DNA of 64,000 nucleotides from Candidatus Rifleibacteriota bacterium (GCA_015233155.1 JADFYG010000001.1:1-64000); one strand, 5' to 3'; counted from the stretch's first letter, positions 1-9,629 are shown. The notes: generated from the sequence alone by a model not told the origin. Numbers and translations: made by a program.

Positions 1-605
1 ACACCAATCCGTATTTTTCCTCGATCGTCATGGGAGTTACTCTCGCTCTTGAGGAGCGCGTTGCGCGTGGTGAAATAGGTGAAGAGATCATCAGGGACAC
101 GAAAGAGGGGCTGATGACTGCGCTTGCAGCGCTTGGGGATGGTATTTTTTGGGATTCATGGCGCCCCTTTGTTGCAGTCCTGTCACTGCTGTTTGCGTTC
201 AACAATTATTTATTTACTCCGTTGCTATTTCTGGCAATTTATAATATTCCGCACATTTATCTGCGTTTTGGAGGTATTTTTTGGGGTTACCGACTTGGCC
301 CGGATGTCATTCGCCTGCTGTCCCGTCTGCATGTCGATCGGATTCGACCTGCTCTTCGTTATTCAACACTGGTTATTGTTTGCTATCTTGTTCCTAATCA
401 TGTAAATCTGCATACTCCTTTTCTCATTACGAATTTACCGATAGAATATTTCTTCATTGGGGAAAAACTCGTACAGGGTGTGGGAGCACTGCTTATTGTG
501 TCTGTAGCGGCTTTTGCCTACCGTTCCCGTATTGATGTATTAATGATTTCTTTCCTGTTGATGGTTACTGCCCTTTTGCTCTATCATTGGGGCATTCTGA
601 TTTAG
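1..605 (+). CDS. PTS mannose-family EIID subunit (5' end cut by window)
   Basis: Membrane component IID of a mannose/fructose/sorbose-type phosphotransferase permease, which with IIC forms the sugar channel. The reading frame is open from the first bases of the window and encodes TNPYFSSIVMGVTLALEE, a conserved stretch of EIID, so the ATG at position 30 is internal and the gene begins upstream. Further family signs are the ALGDGIFWDSWRP segment, matching the usual G-D-S-hydrophobic-F-W motif, and several C-terminal membrane segments. HPr follows after 11 bases and EI overlaps HPr, so this is the end of a PTS operon whose IIA, IIB and IIC genes should lie upstream. The substrate cannot be read from IID alone. 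Confidence 0.85.
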   Translation, partial: TNPYFSSIVMGVTLALEERVARGEIGEEIIRDTKEGLMTALAALGDGIFWDSWRPFVAVLSLLFAFNNYLFTPLLFLAIYNIPHIYLRFGGIFWGYRLGPDVIRLLSRLHVDRIRPALRYSTLVIVCYLVPNHVNLHTPFLITNLPIEYFFIGEKLVQGVGALLIVSVAAFAYRSRIDVLMISFLLMVTALLLYHWGILI

Positions 606-616
606 GGGTCGTCCGG

Positions 617-892
617 ATGAAGCGAAAAGATGTAGAAATAAAAAACAAGTTCGGGCTTCACGCCCGGCCGGCATCCTTGCTTGTCAAGCTTGCCGGCACC
701 TTCGAGTCTGAAATCCAGCTGATCAAGGAAGACATGGAGGTAAATGCAAAAAGTATTCTCGGTGTGATGATGCTCGCGGCAGGTCCGGGAAATGTAGTTA
801 CTGTCACTGCCTGCGGCCAGGACGAAGAAGATGCTGTAAAAGCCATCACAGCACTCATAGAAAGCCGGTTTGGAGAAGAGGAAGCCACGTGA
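617..892 (+). CDS. ptsH: Phosphocarrier protein HPr
   Basis: Small PTS phosphocarrier of 91 residues that takes phosphate from EI and passes it to EIIA proteins. His15 in NKFGLHARPA is the phosphorylated histidine. Ser46 in AKSILGVMMLAA is the residue that HPr kinase modifies in organisms that have it. An in-frame ATG at 587 would add ten residues reaching back into the EIID gene; the ATG at 617 is preferred because it gives the standard HPr N-terminus and is preceded by AGGGG. The 3' end overlaps the EI start as GTGA. The intact Ser46 context suggests regulation by an HPr kinase/phosphorylase, but none is visible here. Confidence 0.96.
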   Translation: MKRKDVEIKNKFGLHARPASLLVKLAGTFESEIQLIKEDMEVNAKSILGVMMLAAGPGNVVTVTACGQDEEDAVKAITALIESRFGEEEAT

Positions 893-2670
893 TTGCCGCG
901 TCATCAACTCCGGCCCATGGAGGATCTCCATCGCCACTGCGACTTCATGGAATCGTTGGTTCGCGCGTGGTTTGTGCTGCCCGTGCTTACGTGTATCGCC
1001 GTCGGCTCGAAGTGGCATGCACGCCCATAGAATCGGCCGGTGTTGAAGCTGAAATCAGCCGTCTCGATGTTGCCATGGACCTCACACGACGCGACATAGA
1101 AGCCGCTCAGGCCGAAGCCCTGAAAAAACATGGAGCCAAATATGCGGCCATCTTCGACTCGCATCTTCTGGTTCTTTCAGACCCGCAATTTCGCCCGGAA
1201 CTGGTTCGTCGCCTTAAAAAAGAGCTGGTAAACGTCGAAAGTATACTGCATTCAACTATTGATGTTTTCATGAAACGTTTTCTCGCTATCGAAGATGAGT
1301 ATCTTCGGGAACGCGCGATTGACATGAAAGATGTCGGAGATCGTATTTTGCGTCACCTGCTGGGACTGGAAGGACCAGCCACGGAAATCGGAAACGAACC
1401 GTACGTATTGATTGCGGAAGACGTCACGCCAACAGAGATGCTTGATTTCTCGCGTAGCCGCCTCCAGGGCATATGCCTTGATTCCGGAGGAGCTACGTCT
1501 CATACTGCCATTTTGGCCGGAGCGCTTGGCATTCCTGCTGTTTTCGGGCTTACCAACCTTTCACAAGCCGCTCATACCGGCGATGAAATTCTTGTGGATT
1601 CCAGACGGGAGGGTGTAGTAATCCTGCATCCGGACGCGGAAAGCCGTGCAACAGTGCCAGCTTTTTCAAGCCTTTCGTCAGTTTCCATGAGTGACACCCC
1701 GGCATTAGAATACCATGCTCAGCTTGATCAAAGCAGGGATGGCATAGTCATCGCTCTTGGAGCCAACATTGCCAGAACGGAAGAACTGCCGTCGCTTGAG
1801 CGTCTCGGTGTGAAGCGAATAGGTCTCTTCCGCAGTGAGTTTCTTTTCATGGAAAGCGTCGATTTGCCAGGAGAAAATTTTCAGGAAGATATTTACAGAA
1901 AGGTCGTTGCGGCCGCACCGCTTGGAGCCGTGCTACGAACCATCGATATAGGCTCAGATAAACCTGTTAAATATTTGCCGTTTCCGAGGGAGGCCAATCC
2001 ATCAATGGGCTTCCGATCAGTTCGTTTCGCGTTATCCCGCCCGGATGTCTTGCTTCCACAGCTTCGGGCCATGATTCGCGCCGCTTCGACGGGGAAAGCC
2101 CGCATTATTTTTCCAATGGTTTCGACCCCTAACGAACTGCAGGCAATAGAGCGCATCTGGCAGCAGGCACTCGATCAGGTGGCACCGGCTGTAGCTCCTG
2201 AATGGGGTATTATGGTCGAGGTCCCTTCAGCGTTGTTTATGCTCGACGGAATCGCACGTTACACTCGCTACATCAGCCTTGGAACCAACGATCTTCTTCA
2301 GTTCTTCTATGCCATGGATCGCTCCAACGAGCGATTGTCGACGCTTGCGACACCTCTATGCATCCCGTTTTTGCGCATGCTGCTATATGGTGTGTCCGTG
2401 GCAAAGGGAGAAGGTGTTAAAGTCGGTATCTGCGGCGAAATGGCGGCCGACCCGGCGGGTTTCGCGATTCTGCTGGGCATAGGAGTCGACGAGTTCAGTA
2501 TGCGTCCGGCTGCTCTTGACAATATAAGAAGTATGCTGCCGCGTCTTTCCGTTCGCGAAATAATACGCGCGACGAACGAAATTCTTACCGGAGAAGTGGA
2601 TGCCAATCTCAGAAAGCTTCTTTCAGAGCGTTTTCCGGAGCTATCCTCTGATTTTCTCCAGGGCGCATGA
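889..2670 (+). CDS. ptsI: PTS enzyme I (PEP-protein phosphotransferase)
   Basis: Cytoplasmic enzyme of 593 residues that autophosphorylates with PEP and phosphorylates HPr. The active-site histidine is His205 in GGATSHTAILAGALGIP. The C-terminal PEP-binding barrel shows GLFRSEFLFM, a GIMVEVPSA segment, the SLGTNDLLQFFYAMDR signature and the conserved cysteine in GICGEMAADP. Length is close to the usual 570-590. The start is a GTG whose last two bases lie in the HPr stop codon (GTGA, 889-892), implying translational coupling. About 18 residues precede the first conserved block, a slightly long N-terminus. It ends the PTS operon; 150 bases separate it from the next gene. Confidence 0.96.
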   Translation: MIAASSTPAHGGSPSPLRLHGIVGSRVVCAARAYVYRRRLEVACTPIESAGVEAEISRLDVAMDLTRRDIEAAQAEALKKHGAKYAAIFDSHLLVLSDPQFRPELVRRLKKELVNVESILHSTIDVFMKRFLAIEDEYLRERAIDMKDVGDRILRHLLGLEGPATEIGNEPYVLIAEDVTPTEMLDFSRSRLQGICLDSGGATSHTAILAGALGIPAVFGLTNLSQAAHTGDEILVDSRREGVVILHPDAESRATVPAFSSLSSVSMSDTPALEYHAQLDQSRDGIVIALGANIARTEELPSLERLGVKRIGLFRSEFLFMESVDLPGENFQEDIYRKVVAAAPLGAVLRTIDIGSDKPVKYLPFPREANPSMGFRSVRFALSRPDVLLPQLRAMIRAASTGKARIIFPMVSTPNELQAIERIWQQALDQVAPAVAPEWGIMVEVPSALFMLDGIARYTRYISLGTNDLLQFFYAMDRSNERLSTLATPLCIPFLRMLLYGVSVAKGEGVKVGICGEMAADPAGFAILLGIGVDEFSMRPAALDNIRSMLPRLSVREIIRATNEILTGEVDANLRKLLSERFPELSSDFLQGA

Positions 2671-2820
2671 AACTATGTTCACTGTAGTCTGGTTCAAAAA
2701 GCCAAAGCATTTTTTCCAAGACAAACGTCCTATGTTCTGGTAACCTGTTTTTTTCTGGATTTACAATAGTCGCGGCCTGTTTTGCGAGTTTGAAGATATA
2801 CGGGGAATTCGGAGGTCGAA

Positions 2821-5800
2821 ATGCAGTGTCCTGGATGTGGGTTCGAAAACGAGGGAGCGAATAAATTCTGTAACATGTGCGGTATGGCTTTGCCTTCTCA
2901 GGGCGACACTCTCCACGCCCCTATGGACAGAGCTCCGCTCGAATTGGATCTATCCCTTGACATCCCTGAGCTTCCAGCTGACACTGGCGCACCCGCAGGC
3001 TTTGATAACGCCTCAGATATAAGCAATCAACCAGTCGGCCTGGATTTGAATGACTTTAATATAAATACTCAGTCCAAAGGCAATGCAGGAGATGATTTTT
3101 CCGGCATGGAAAATTTATCGCTGGATCTTGGCAGTTCGGCACATAAAGATACTCCGGACTTTTCCGACAATTTTTCTCAGGCCGCTCCCAATGGGTTTGA
3201 ACTCGACCTAAGTACACCGACTTCAGGCTCCAGTGATCTATCTTTTGACCTGAACACGGTCCCTTCAGGGCTTGATCTGAATGCTTCCCCCTCCCCGGAT
3301 GTCTCCGGCTTCGATATTCAAGCGCCGGCCACGACTTCAACCGATTTTGACCTAAGCCTCAGCGGAGAGTCATCTGGAACTCCCGACTTCCAGATCGATA
3401 TTCCTTCCGTACCTGAGCCGACGCCGGTTCCGTTGCAAAAAACAGTTTCTAAAATCATACCCGGGCCTGTTGCAGTGGCAGTTTCAAGGTCAGCTGCTCA
3501 ACCGCCGAAAAAAGCGCCGAAACAGGAAGAGACATTTGAAATAACTCAGGATACTGCTTTCGATATGTCGTCGGCGTCAGCAAATGAATTTTCCATTGAT
3601 ATGCCCGGTTCCACAGGCCAGTTTGAACCACAGGCCCCGACAGTATCTTCCGAGCCTGTCTATGAAATAACGCCCGATGTCGGCACTTCCGATTCCATGA
3701 GCTTTGATTTTGGAGATTTAGATGTCAATTCGGCGGCACCTTTGACGAAATCTGCGTCCAAAGACGTGTTTGTTCAGACGCAAGAGGAAGATGACATCGT
3801 TCAACAATTCACGCAAAAGGCTGTTTCGTCGTCGCCGGCTTCAGAAAATAAATCCTCCAGACAATCTCCTGAGCCGGAGCAAGTTTCCGATTCATTCACC
3901 TCCCATTCCGCTTATGAATCCTATACAGAACCTGTCGCAAAGGAACCGGCCGCAGAGGTGGATGAAGATCTCGCCGGACTTATCATGGGTATCGAAGGCA
4001 AAACCCAGCCGGCAAAGCAGTCTCATAGAGCCGAAGCGGCTGATATTGCATCCCAGGGTGATGAAACGCAGACATCACACCATTATGGCAAAGGCGACCT
4101 GGAGGGATTCGAAGCTCCGGATGGCGCCCCAAGCCCTGATACCTTCGGCGGATTTGAGCCAGGCTCGGAGGAAATCTCCTCGGATTCAGGTGCAGACATA
4201 TCAGCTTCCCAAGAACCTGCTCCGGCACCGGAAAGCAAGCCTTTGACCCCGGAGGAACAGCTTCAACAAATAAAAAGTCGACTTGCTTTATCAGTCGATC
4301 CGGACGACCGATATTCGTTAGTTCTTGCGATGGCGGAGCTCAAACTTCCTGGCGCAAACCCCGAATTCATCAAGCTTCTAACCGATGACGTAAAAGATAT
4401 TCGGGAAATTGCTGCCGAAAATCTTGGGGAAGCCGAGTGTAAAGAAGCGGTTCGCCCTCTTTTGGCAGCCCTTGCTTCCGGAGACTCCTCGCTCAAATTC
4501 ATCGCCGCTCGTTCACTTGGCTCTATTCGTGATGAAAGCGCGGTTGCTTCACTCATCAAGCTTCTCGAAGAGGACAATGATGATCTTCGGTACGTGGCTC
4601 TCGAGGCTCTTGGCAAGATCGGCGCAGGTTCTGCTCTGAAGGCAGTCGCGGCTTTTCTGAAGAGTCGCAATCATGACCTGCGTTTTATTGCCTGTGAGGC
4701 CATCGGAAACATCAGAGAGCCGAACTCTGTAAATCTCTTGCTGCCGATGCTGAAAGACCCCGACTTCGAAGTGCGTATCAAGGCCATCGAAGCTCTCGGA
4801 AAAATCGGCTCGACAGCAGCATGCGATCAGCTTCTTGTTGTTCTCGGGGAGGACAATGAGCGCATTCGCCTTGCGACTATCCAGGCTCTCGGTCAAATCA
4901 AGAATCCGAATGCAGTCGATGCGATGGTCGATATATTCCAGGTATCGAATCCGCAGATAAAAGAGAAAATCGTATGGGCGTTTGGCGAGATAGGTAGCGA
5001 AAAAGCAGTCGAACCACTGCTTTCCATGAGTCAGGCATTTACAAGTAAGCTGACGTTTCTTGCCATTGAGGCATTTGCCAAGATAAAATCCGCAAAAGCC
5101 GGTCGTTTTGTGCTGTCAATGCTCGATCGCAATGACATCCCTCTCCGACTTAAAGCCATTGAAGCCCTCGGGGAGATCGCCGAAAAAACCACTGCCGGGA
5201 ATCTCGTTCCGTTTCTTGATGGGGGCGAACCAATACTGAAAATTTCGGCCGCACGCGCCCTCGGAAAAATAGGAAATCCGGTAGCAATAGAACCTCTGGT
5301 TGGGCGACTCACCGATTCAGAACGTGATGTGCGCCTTTCTGCAATAGAAGCTCTTGGAGAAATCCGCGGAGCAAAAGCTATTGGCGCACTGATAAATTCG
5401 CTTCGTGAACAAGATCCACAAATAATAGAAAAAACCGAGTGGGCTCTTTGCGAACTTCAGGATCTGGCAGTAGAGCCAATTACAAAAGCCTTGTTTCACG
5501 AACCGACTGAAGTCGTCCCGTCATTGGTGCGCGTATTGGGTCGTATCGGCAGCATCAGGGCAATTTTCCCATTATTGAAAGTACTCGATGGTGCCGCAGA
5601 ACCCATCAAACAATTTATTGCAGATAGTCTTATCGCAATCGATAAACATTTGACCGAGGATAATCCGATCTCAGTAGTATTGAAAGAAGGGTATGCCTGG
5701 GCCCAGTTTTCAATCGCTCAGGCCCTTAGTTCGCTTGCTGACGAGCGGGCATTTCCACTGCTGATCAAGATAGCCCGCGAGACACTTACAGACAAAGACA

Positions 5801-7134
5801 TGAAAAAACTCTCGGGCATTCCGGACAAGCGTATTCTTGAATGCAGTGGCCAGATTCTTCAGCTGATCCGTCTGAATGTGGCTCGTCTTTTCGCACAGGT
5901 CGGCAATGACAAGGCAATTCCAGTCATAATGCAATATTTCTCTGAAGGTGACCTGACCCAGCGCCAGTGGTGCGTTGAAGCTCTCGGTGGCATTCAAACC
6001 GAAGGCGCGCTCGATGCACTTATCGATATTCTTAAAAAGCCTGAGTTCCAGATACCTCTGGAATTACTTGCGAAACAACTCATCAGTTCGAAAAGTCGCA
6101 AGCTTGTGGAAAAACTGGTACTCTCTGCATCGCACCCCGCCGAACCGGTTCGCGTAGCTATCGCTGTTGTGTTGGGCGAAACCCGCGATCCCAGAGCCAT
6201 TCGCACTTTGTCTGGTCTGGTAAAAGATACGTCAGATAAAGTTCGTTCCGTGGCAATCGAGGCGGTAGGCAAGATCGGCACTACAGCAGCAGTTCAGCCG
6301 GCAATAGAGGCTCTCAAGGATTCTATGGAGGCCGTGCGCGCAAAGGCTGCGGCAGTACTTGGAGATCTGAAAGACACCGCCGCTGTCGAATTTCTCGAGA
6401 AGACTACACATGATTCATCGGAGAGTGTACGTGGTTTATCTATACGAGCCTTGGCGGCAATGGCTGATGCCCGCGTCCCGGAAATTCTGATCAAGGCAAT
6501 GGCAGACAAGGCTGAGTCGGTTCGTTGCGCGTCCGTGGAAGTACTTGGACAACGCAAGGACAGGGTTGCCATTCCAAATCTGATACAATCACTCGAAGAC
6601 CCGGCTGAAAGTGTCCGCGAAAAGAGTGCTGTCGCGCTTGGGCACATCGGTGATCCCAAGGCGATCATGCCATTGCTCACGCGTCTCGACGATCCTTCAT
6701 CACTCGTACCGCTTGCATGCAGTGAAGCGATTGTTTCGTTCAGGATAAAATCTTATCCGGTACTGATTGAAGCTCTAAAGCATGACGAAGAACGCATTCG
6801 ACGTCATGCCTGCGATCTGTTGATGCGCATCGGAGAAGAAACCTTGGTTATTAAACTTTTACGCATGATGAATGATCGCAATAATTTCCTGCGTGAAAAT
6901 GCGGCAAGAATCCTCGGAAAGATCGGAGACGGATCGGTTGTTGATCAACTGATTACTATGCTTTATGATCGATCTTCCTCAGTGCGCCGCACGACCGCTG
7001 AAGCCCTCGGCAATCTTCGCGACATACGATCTATCGTATCTCTGAAAAAAGCGGAGCGCGATCAAAGCCGGGAAGTTCGGCAGGCTGCGTCCGTGGCTCT
7101 TCAGGAGATTTTCAAGGCACACAAGCTTGGTTGA
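2821..7134 (+). CDS. Giant zinc-ribbon / HEAT-repeat protein
   Basis: Protein of 1437 residues, with GGAGG seven bases before its ATG. Residues 1-25 form a zinc ribbon with Cys3, Cys6, Cys17 and Cys20. Residues ~30-480 are low-complexity, acidic and rich in Ser, Pro, Asp and Thr, with recurring LDLS/FDL-type motifs, probably disordered. Residues ~485-1437 are a long solenoid of HEAT / PBS-lyase-type repeats of about 31 residues, with recurrent EALGKIG and A-LGEI cores. No signal peptide or membrane segment is visible, so it should be cytoplasmic. HEAT solenoids are scaffolds for protein binding; no catalytic motif is apparent. The partner is unknown. It lies between the PTS genes and a uracil-DNA glycosylase without obvious functional linkage. 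Confidence 0.9.
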   Translation: MQCPGCGFENEGANKFCNMCGMALPSQGDTLHAPMDRAPLELDLSLDIPELPADTGAPAGFDNASDISNQPVGLDLNDFNINTQSKGNAGDDFSGMENLSLDLGSSAHKDTPDFSDNFSQAAPNGFELDLSTPTSGSSDLSFDLNTVPSGLDLNASPSPDVSGFDIQAPATTSTDFDLSLSGESSGTPDFQIDIPSVPEPTPVPLQKTVSKIIPGPVAVAVSRSAAQPPKKAPKQEETFEITQDTAFDMSSASANEFSIDMPGSTGQFEPQAPTVSSEPVYEITPDVGTSDSMSFDFGDLDVNSAAPLTKSASKDVFVQTQEEDDIVQQFTQKAVSSSPASENKSSRQSPEPEQVSDSFTSHSAYESYTEPVAKEPAAEVDEDLAGLIMGIEGKTQPAKQSHRAEAADIASQGDETQTSHHYGKGDLEGFEAPDGAPSPDTFGGFEPGSEEISSDSGADISASQEPAPAPESKPLTPEEQLQQIKSRLALSVDPDDRYSLVLAMAELKLPGANPEFIKLLTDDVKDIREIAAENLGEAECKEAVRPLLAALASGDSSLKFIAARSLGSIRDESAVASLIKLLEEDNDDLRYVALEALGKIGAGSALKAVAAFLKSRNHDLRFIACEAIGNIREPNSVNLLLPMLKDPDFEVRIKAIEALGKIGSTAACDQLLVVLGEDNERIRLATIQALGQIKNPNAVDAMVDIFQVSNPQIKEKIVWAFGEIGSEKAVEPLLSMSQAFTSKLTFLAIEAFAKIKSAKAGRFVLSMLDRNDIPLRLKAIEALGEIAEKTTAGNLVPFLDGGEPILKISAARALGKIGNPVAIEPLVGRLTDSERDVRLSAIEALGEIRGAKAIGALINSLREQDPQIIEKTEWALCELQDLAVEPITKALFHEPTEVVPSLVRVLGRIGSIRAIFPLLKVLDGAAEPIKQFIADSLIAIDKHLTEDNPISVVLKEGYAWAQFSIAQALSSLADERAFPLLIKIARETLTDKDMKKLSGIPDKRILECSGQILQLIRLNVARLFAQVGNDKAIPVIMQYFSEGDLTQRQWCVEALGGIQTEGALDALIDILKKPEFQIPLELLAKQLISSKSRKLVEKLVLSASHPAEPVRVAIAVVLGETRDPRAIRTLSGLVKDTSDKVRSVAIEAVGKIGTTAAVQPAIEALKDSMEAVRAKAAAVLGDLKDTAAVEFLEKTTHDSSESVRGLSIRALAAMADARVPEILIKAMADKAESVRCASVEVLGQRKDRVAIPNLIQSLEDPAESVREKSAVALGHIGDPKAIMPLLTRLDDPSSLVPLACSEAIVSFRIKSYPVLIEALKHDEERIRRHACDLLMRIGEETLVIKLLRMMNDRNNFLRENAARILGKIGDGSVVDQLITMLYDRSSSVRRTTAEALGNLRDIRSIVSLKKAERDQSREVRQAASVALQEIFKAHKLG

Positions 7135-7223
7135 TCATGATCCTGGATGATTCGTATAGGCAGATGCATCGTCCGGGAGATTGATATTATTACAATGATT
7201 TGCACTTCCGGAGGGTAATCCCT

Positions 7224-8039
7224 TTGGCCAAAAGAACAAAGAAGCCGCCGTCGGATGATACTCCGGCGGCGGTCGTTGATCTGTTCGCTCTTTTGACGGC
7301 GCCAGGAGCCGTGCCCGCACATGAAACGATAGTTAAAGTCGTTGAGCCGGAGCCCGAACTGACATCGAGTGAAATGACACATAGTGATGAAATTCTGCAA
7401 ACAGTCTCCGACAATATTTCTCTGAACAAGGAAGAAGAGTCTTTGAAAAATGATTCCATGGAAAAAATCCGCAAAGATGCTCTGGCTTGTACCGGTTGTT
7501 CTCTGCATCTGACCCGGACAAATATTGTGATGGGAGAAGGGCCTTCAAACGCTCGTATTGTATTCATTGGAGAGGCCCCGGGGGCAGACGAAGATGCGAG
7601 CGGACGTCCATTCGTCGGGCGCGCCGGACAACATCTCGAGAAGATTCTCGCTGCTGTCGGTTTCAAGAGAGAAGAAGTCTTCATCTGCAACATTCTAAAA
7701 GATCGTCCCCCCGGAAACCGCACTCCCACGCTCCCCGAAATGCAAGCCTGTACTCCGTTCCTGCGAAGACAGCTTGCGATAATAAAGCCTGCCTTGATCG
7801 GTCTCCTTGGAAACACGGCTATCAAATTCGTCATTGGGCCAGACACTCCGGGGATCACAAAAATTCATGGACAATGGTTCGATTCGATATTCGGAATTCC
7901 TGCGATGCCGATGTATCATCCGTCGTACCTTTTGCGATACGCCTCGCGCGCAGTCGGCAGTCCGAACTGGCAGATGTGGCAGGATATTCAGGCGTTGAAA
8001 ACAAAATATGACGAGTTGTTTTCAAAGGTCAAAGATTGA
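7224..8039 (+). CDS. udg: Family 4 (type 4) uracil-DNA glycosylase
   Basis: DNA repair glycosylase of 271 residues that excises uracil from DNA. Family motifs are GEAPG (residues 116-120) followed by GRPFVGRAG, the RPPGNRTP loop, and HPSYLLR near the C-terminus (His232). The N-terminal ~80 residues form a polar extension. The TTG at 7224 is chosen because GGAGGG ends eight bases before it; the frame also opens at TTG 7200, but that would place the ribosome-binding site inside the gene. Family 4 enzymes carry a 4Fe-4S cluster. Cys89, Cys92 and Cys176 match ligands, but the usual KCRPP cysteine is Asp160 (LKDRPP), with a Cys155 nearby. Converges with the next gene, leaving 6 bases. Confidence 0.9.
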   Translation: MAKRTKKPPSDDTPAAVVDLFALLTAPGAVPAHETIVKVVEPEPELTSSEMTHSDEILQTVSDNISLNKEEESLKNDSMEKIRKDALACTGCSLHLTRTNIVMGEGPSNARIVFIGEAPGADEDASGRPFVGRAGQHLEKILAAVGFKREEVFICNILKDRPPGNRTPTLPEMQACTPFLRRQLAIIKPALIGLLGNTAIKFVIGPDTPGITKIHGQWFDSIFGIPAMPMYHPSYLLRYASRAVGSPNWQMWQDIQALKTKYDELFSKVKD

Positions 8040-8045
8040 GCTGTA

Positions 8046-9629
8046 TCAATTATTCCAGAGCAAAAGCGGTATTTGCGAAGTCAGCGAACCAGGGTCCAGT
8101 TGCCATTTGATTTCTCCGGCACCCGGCTCTAATTCCATGACATCCGCACGAACCGGCCCTCCCAAATTAACTGAGGTCTCAAATGAAACATGTCCTCCCA
8201 TGCCGGCTTCGTTTTTTAGCGCGACCAAGGTTGGCACAAGGCCGTGAACATGGCCTATGCTTATATTGCCGCCCTTCACAACAAGCAGTGCGTGATCGGC
8301 TGTTACTTTGCCATTCAATTTAATTGATCCGGAATTACAGGCAATTATGCGATAACCATTTCCGGGAATCCCGTCGAGTTCGATATCGCCAGTAGCCAGC
8401 ATGATAGCGATATCATACGGACTATTCGCATACTCCTTCAAAATTCGCCTTGCTTCGTCCGCATTCGCAACACATCCGCGTCCGATAAGTGCCGTGAGCG
8501 CCAGGAATGGGTCCGGAGGAGCGGAAGCCATTTCGCAAGGGTTCGGATACCAAAACACCGGCGATGTTTCACAGCCCGTGGCGTGAAACGCGCGCAAAAT
8601 ATTGATCTCATCCATAGGATTCAATTGTGTAATCGTTGCCGAAAGTATGTCGGGGCGGTTGAAGCGTAATAACTTAGACCCCATCAATGCGCCGACATCA
8701 TCACTCAACGTGGGCGTCCAGGTCGGCAGTGAAGAGGCTCTACGCTCCCAGATTCCCGCAAGTTCGGCCGTTTCTTTTCTGGCACGCAGTTCTTTTTTGA
8801 AAGATGGCATCCAATCGATCGAAACGGCTGGCATCAGTTTCAACGCTTCAAACATTATGCCACTTGCAGCCGGAAATTTCCCGACCTCGGCTGGAAAACG
8901 CAGTGCTCCCGCTGAAATTCTTACTCCTCGATCAAGTTCGGAGCGTCGTGTTCTGGCAAGTGCCCCCATCATTGTTTCGATGTCATTCGAGGCCGTCATA
9001 GGCAGGCATATCGGAGTCGGACATATGACAGTAAGACGTTCAAACAAATTCATTGAGCCATCGATCGGGTCAGAGGCGGTCCAGTTTCCGCCGGCTGACT
9101 GCAAAAATGCGGCTATTGAGGCTGGTGAAGAGGTCGCAACAACAGGAACAGCGTCTGCATTTTCCCATGGCACCAGAATCGGTAAAGAATCACATCCTGA
9201 GCCGATTACGATGTGAACATCCGGACGCGGCGGAATCAGAAGACAGCTTGCAGAGGAGTTGTCGGATGTCATGTCTGCACTGGTGAAGCTTCCTATATGC
9301 AATAATTCATTTTCGCCGATTCCAAGAATGAGCGACGTAACGCTGGTGGCAATTACAAAAGTACCTGGAACCTTCACGGCATTATCAAGGCCTGAAGACA
9401 CCACGAAATCAGCACCAATAGACGACGCGGCAAGGTGCTTCCCTTCAAGAAGTCCTGCGCGACTTTTGGCTATCCAATTTTTGAATGCACGACTTCTTCC
9501 ATCGGGAGAAAAAAAACAATAATAAGTTGCGGCGAATATCATGCACCACACAATCACCGCGGCCAATCGCCAGGATGTGAGCATTCGAACAATTACACTA
9601 TTGCGGTCCACGTTTTCCATCTTTCCCAT
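8046..9629 (-). CDS. Membrane-anchored protein of unknown function
   Basis: Protein of 527 residues that I do not recognise. One N-terminal membrane segment (residues ~18-42) follows a short charged start, so most of it should be exported or periplasmic. The body alternates hydrophobic beta-rich stretches. The last ~130 residues (from IAIMLATGDIELDGIPGNG) look like short repeating beta strands, as in beta-helix or polymer-forming domains, but I cannot assign a family. The ATG at 9629 has AAAGGA about eight bases upstream. It stands alone, between the convergent uracil-DNA glycosylase gene and a hairpin following the upstream gene. Confidence 0.8.
   Translation of the reverse strand: MGKMENVDRNSVIVRMLTSWRLAAVIVWCMIFAATYYCFFSPDGRSRAFKNWIAKSRAGLLEGKHLAASSIGADFVVSSGLDNAVKVPGTFVIATSVTSLILGIGENELLHIGSFTSADMTSDNSSASCLLIPPRPDVHIVIGSGCDSLPILVPWENADAVPVVATSSPASIAAFLQSAGGNWTASDPIDGSMNLFERLTVICPTPICLPMTASNDIETMMGALARTRRSELDRGVRISAGALRFPAEVGKFPAASGIMFEALKLMPAVSIDWMPSFKKELRARKETAELAGIWERRASSLPTWTPTLSDDVGALMGSKLLRFNRPDILSATITQLNPMDEINILRAFHATGCETSPVFWYPNPCEMASAPPDPFLALTALIGRGCVANADEARRILKEYANSPYDIAIMLATGDIELDGIPGNGYRIIACNSGSIKLNGKVTADHALLVVKGGNISIGHVHGLVPTLVALKNEAGMGGHVSFETSVNLGGPVRADVMELEPGAGEIKWQLDPGSLTSQIPLLLWNN

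Noticed and set aside
2821-7134. The long repeat array read as DNA-level tandem repeats or a phage/RTX-like element
   Set aside because: The repetition is in the protein pattern (HEAT units of about 31 residues); the nucleotide sequence differs between units, so this is an old protein repeat.
8602-9216. A 204-codon forward frame opposite the 527-residue gene
   Set aside because: It lies entirely opposite the reverse-strand gene, which has a good start, membrane anchor and ribosome-binding site. The forward product is Ser/Ala-rich and featureless.
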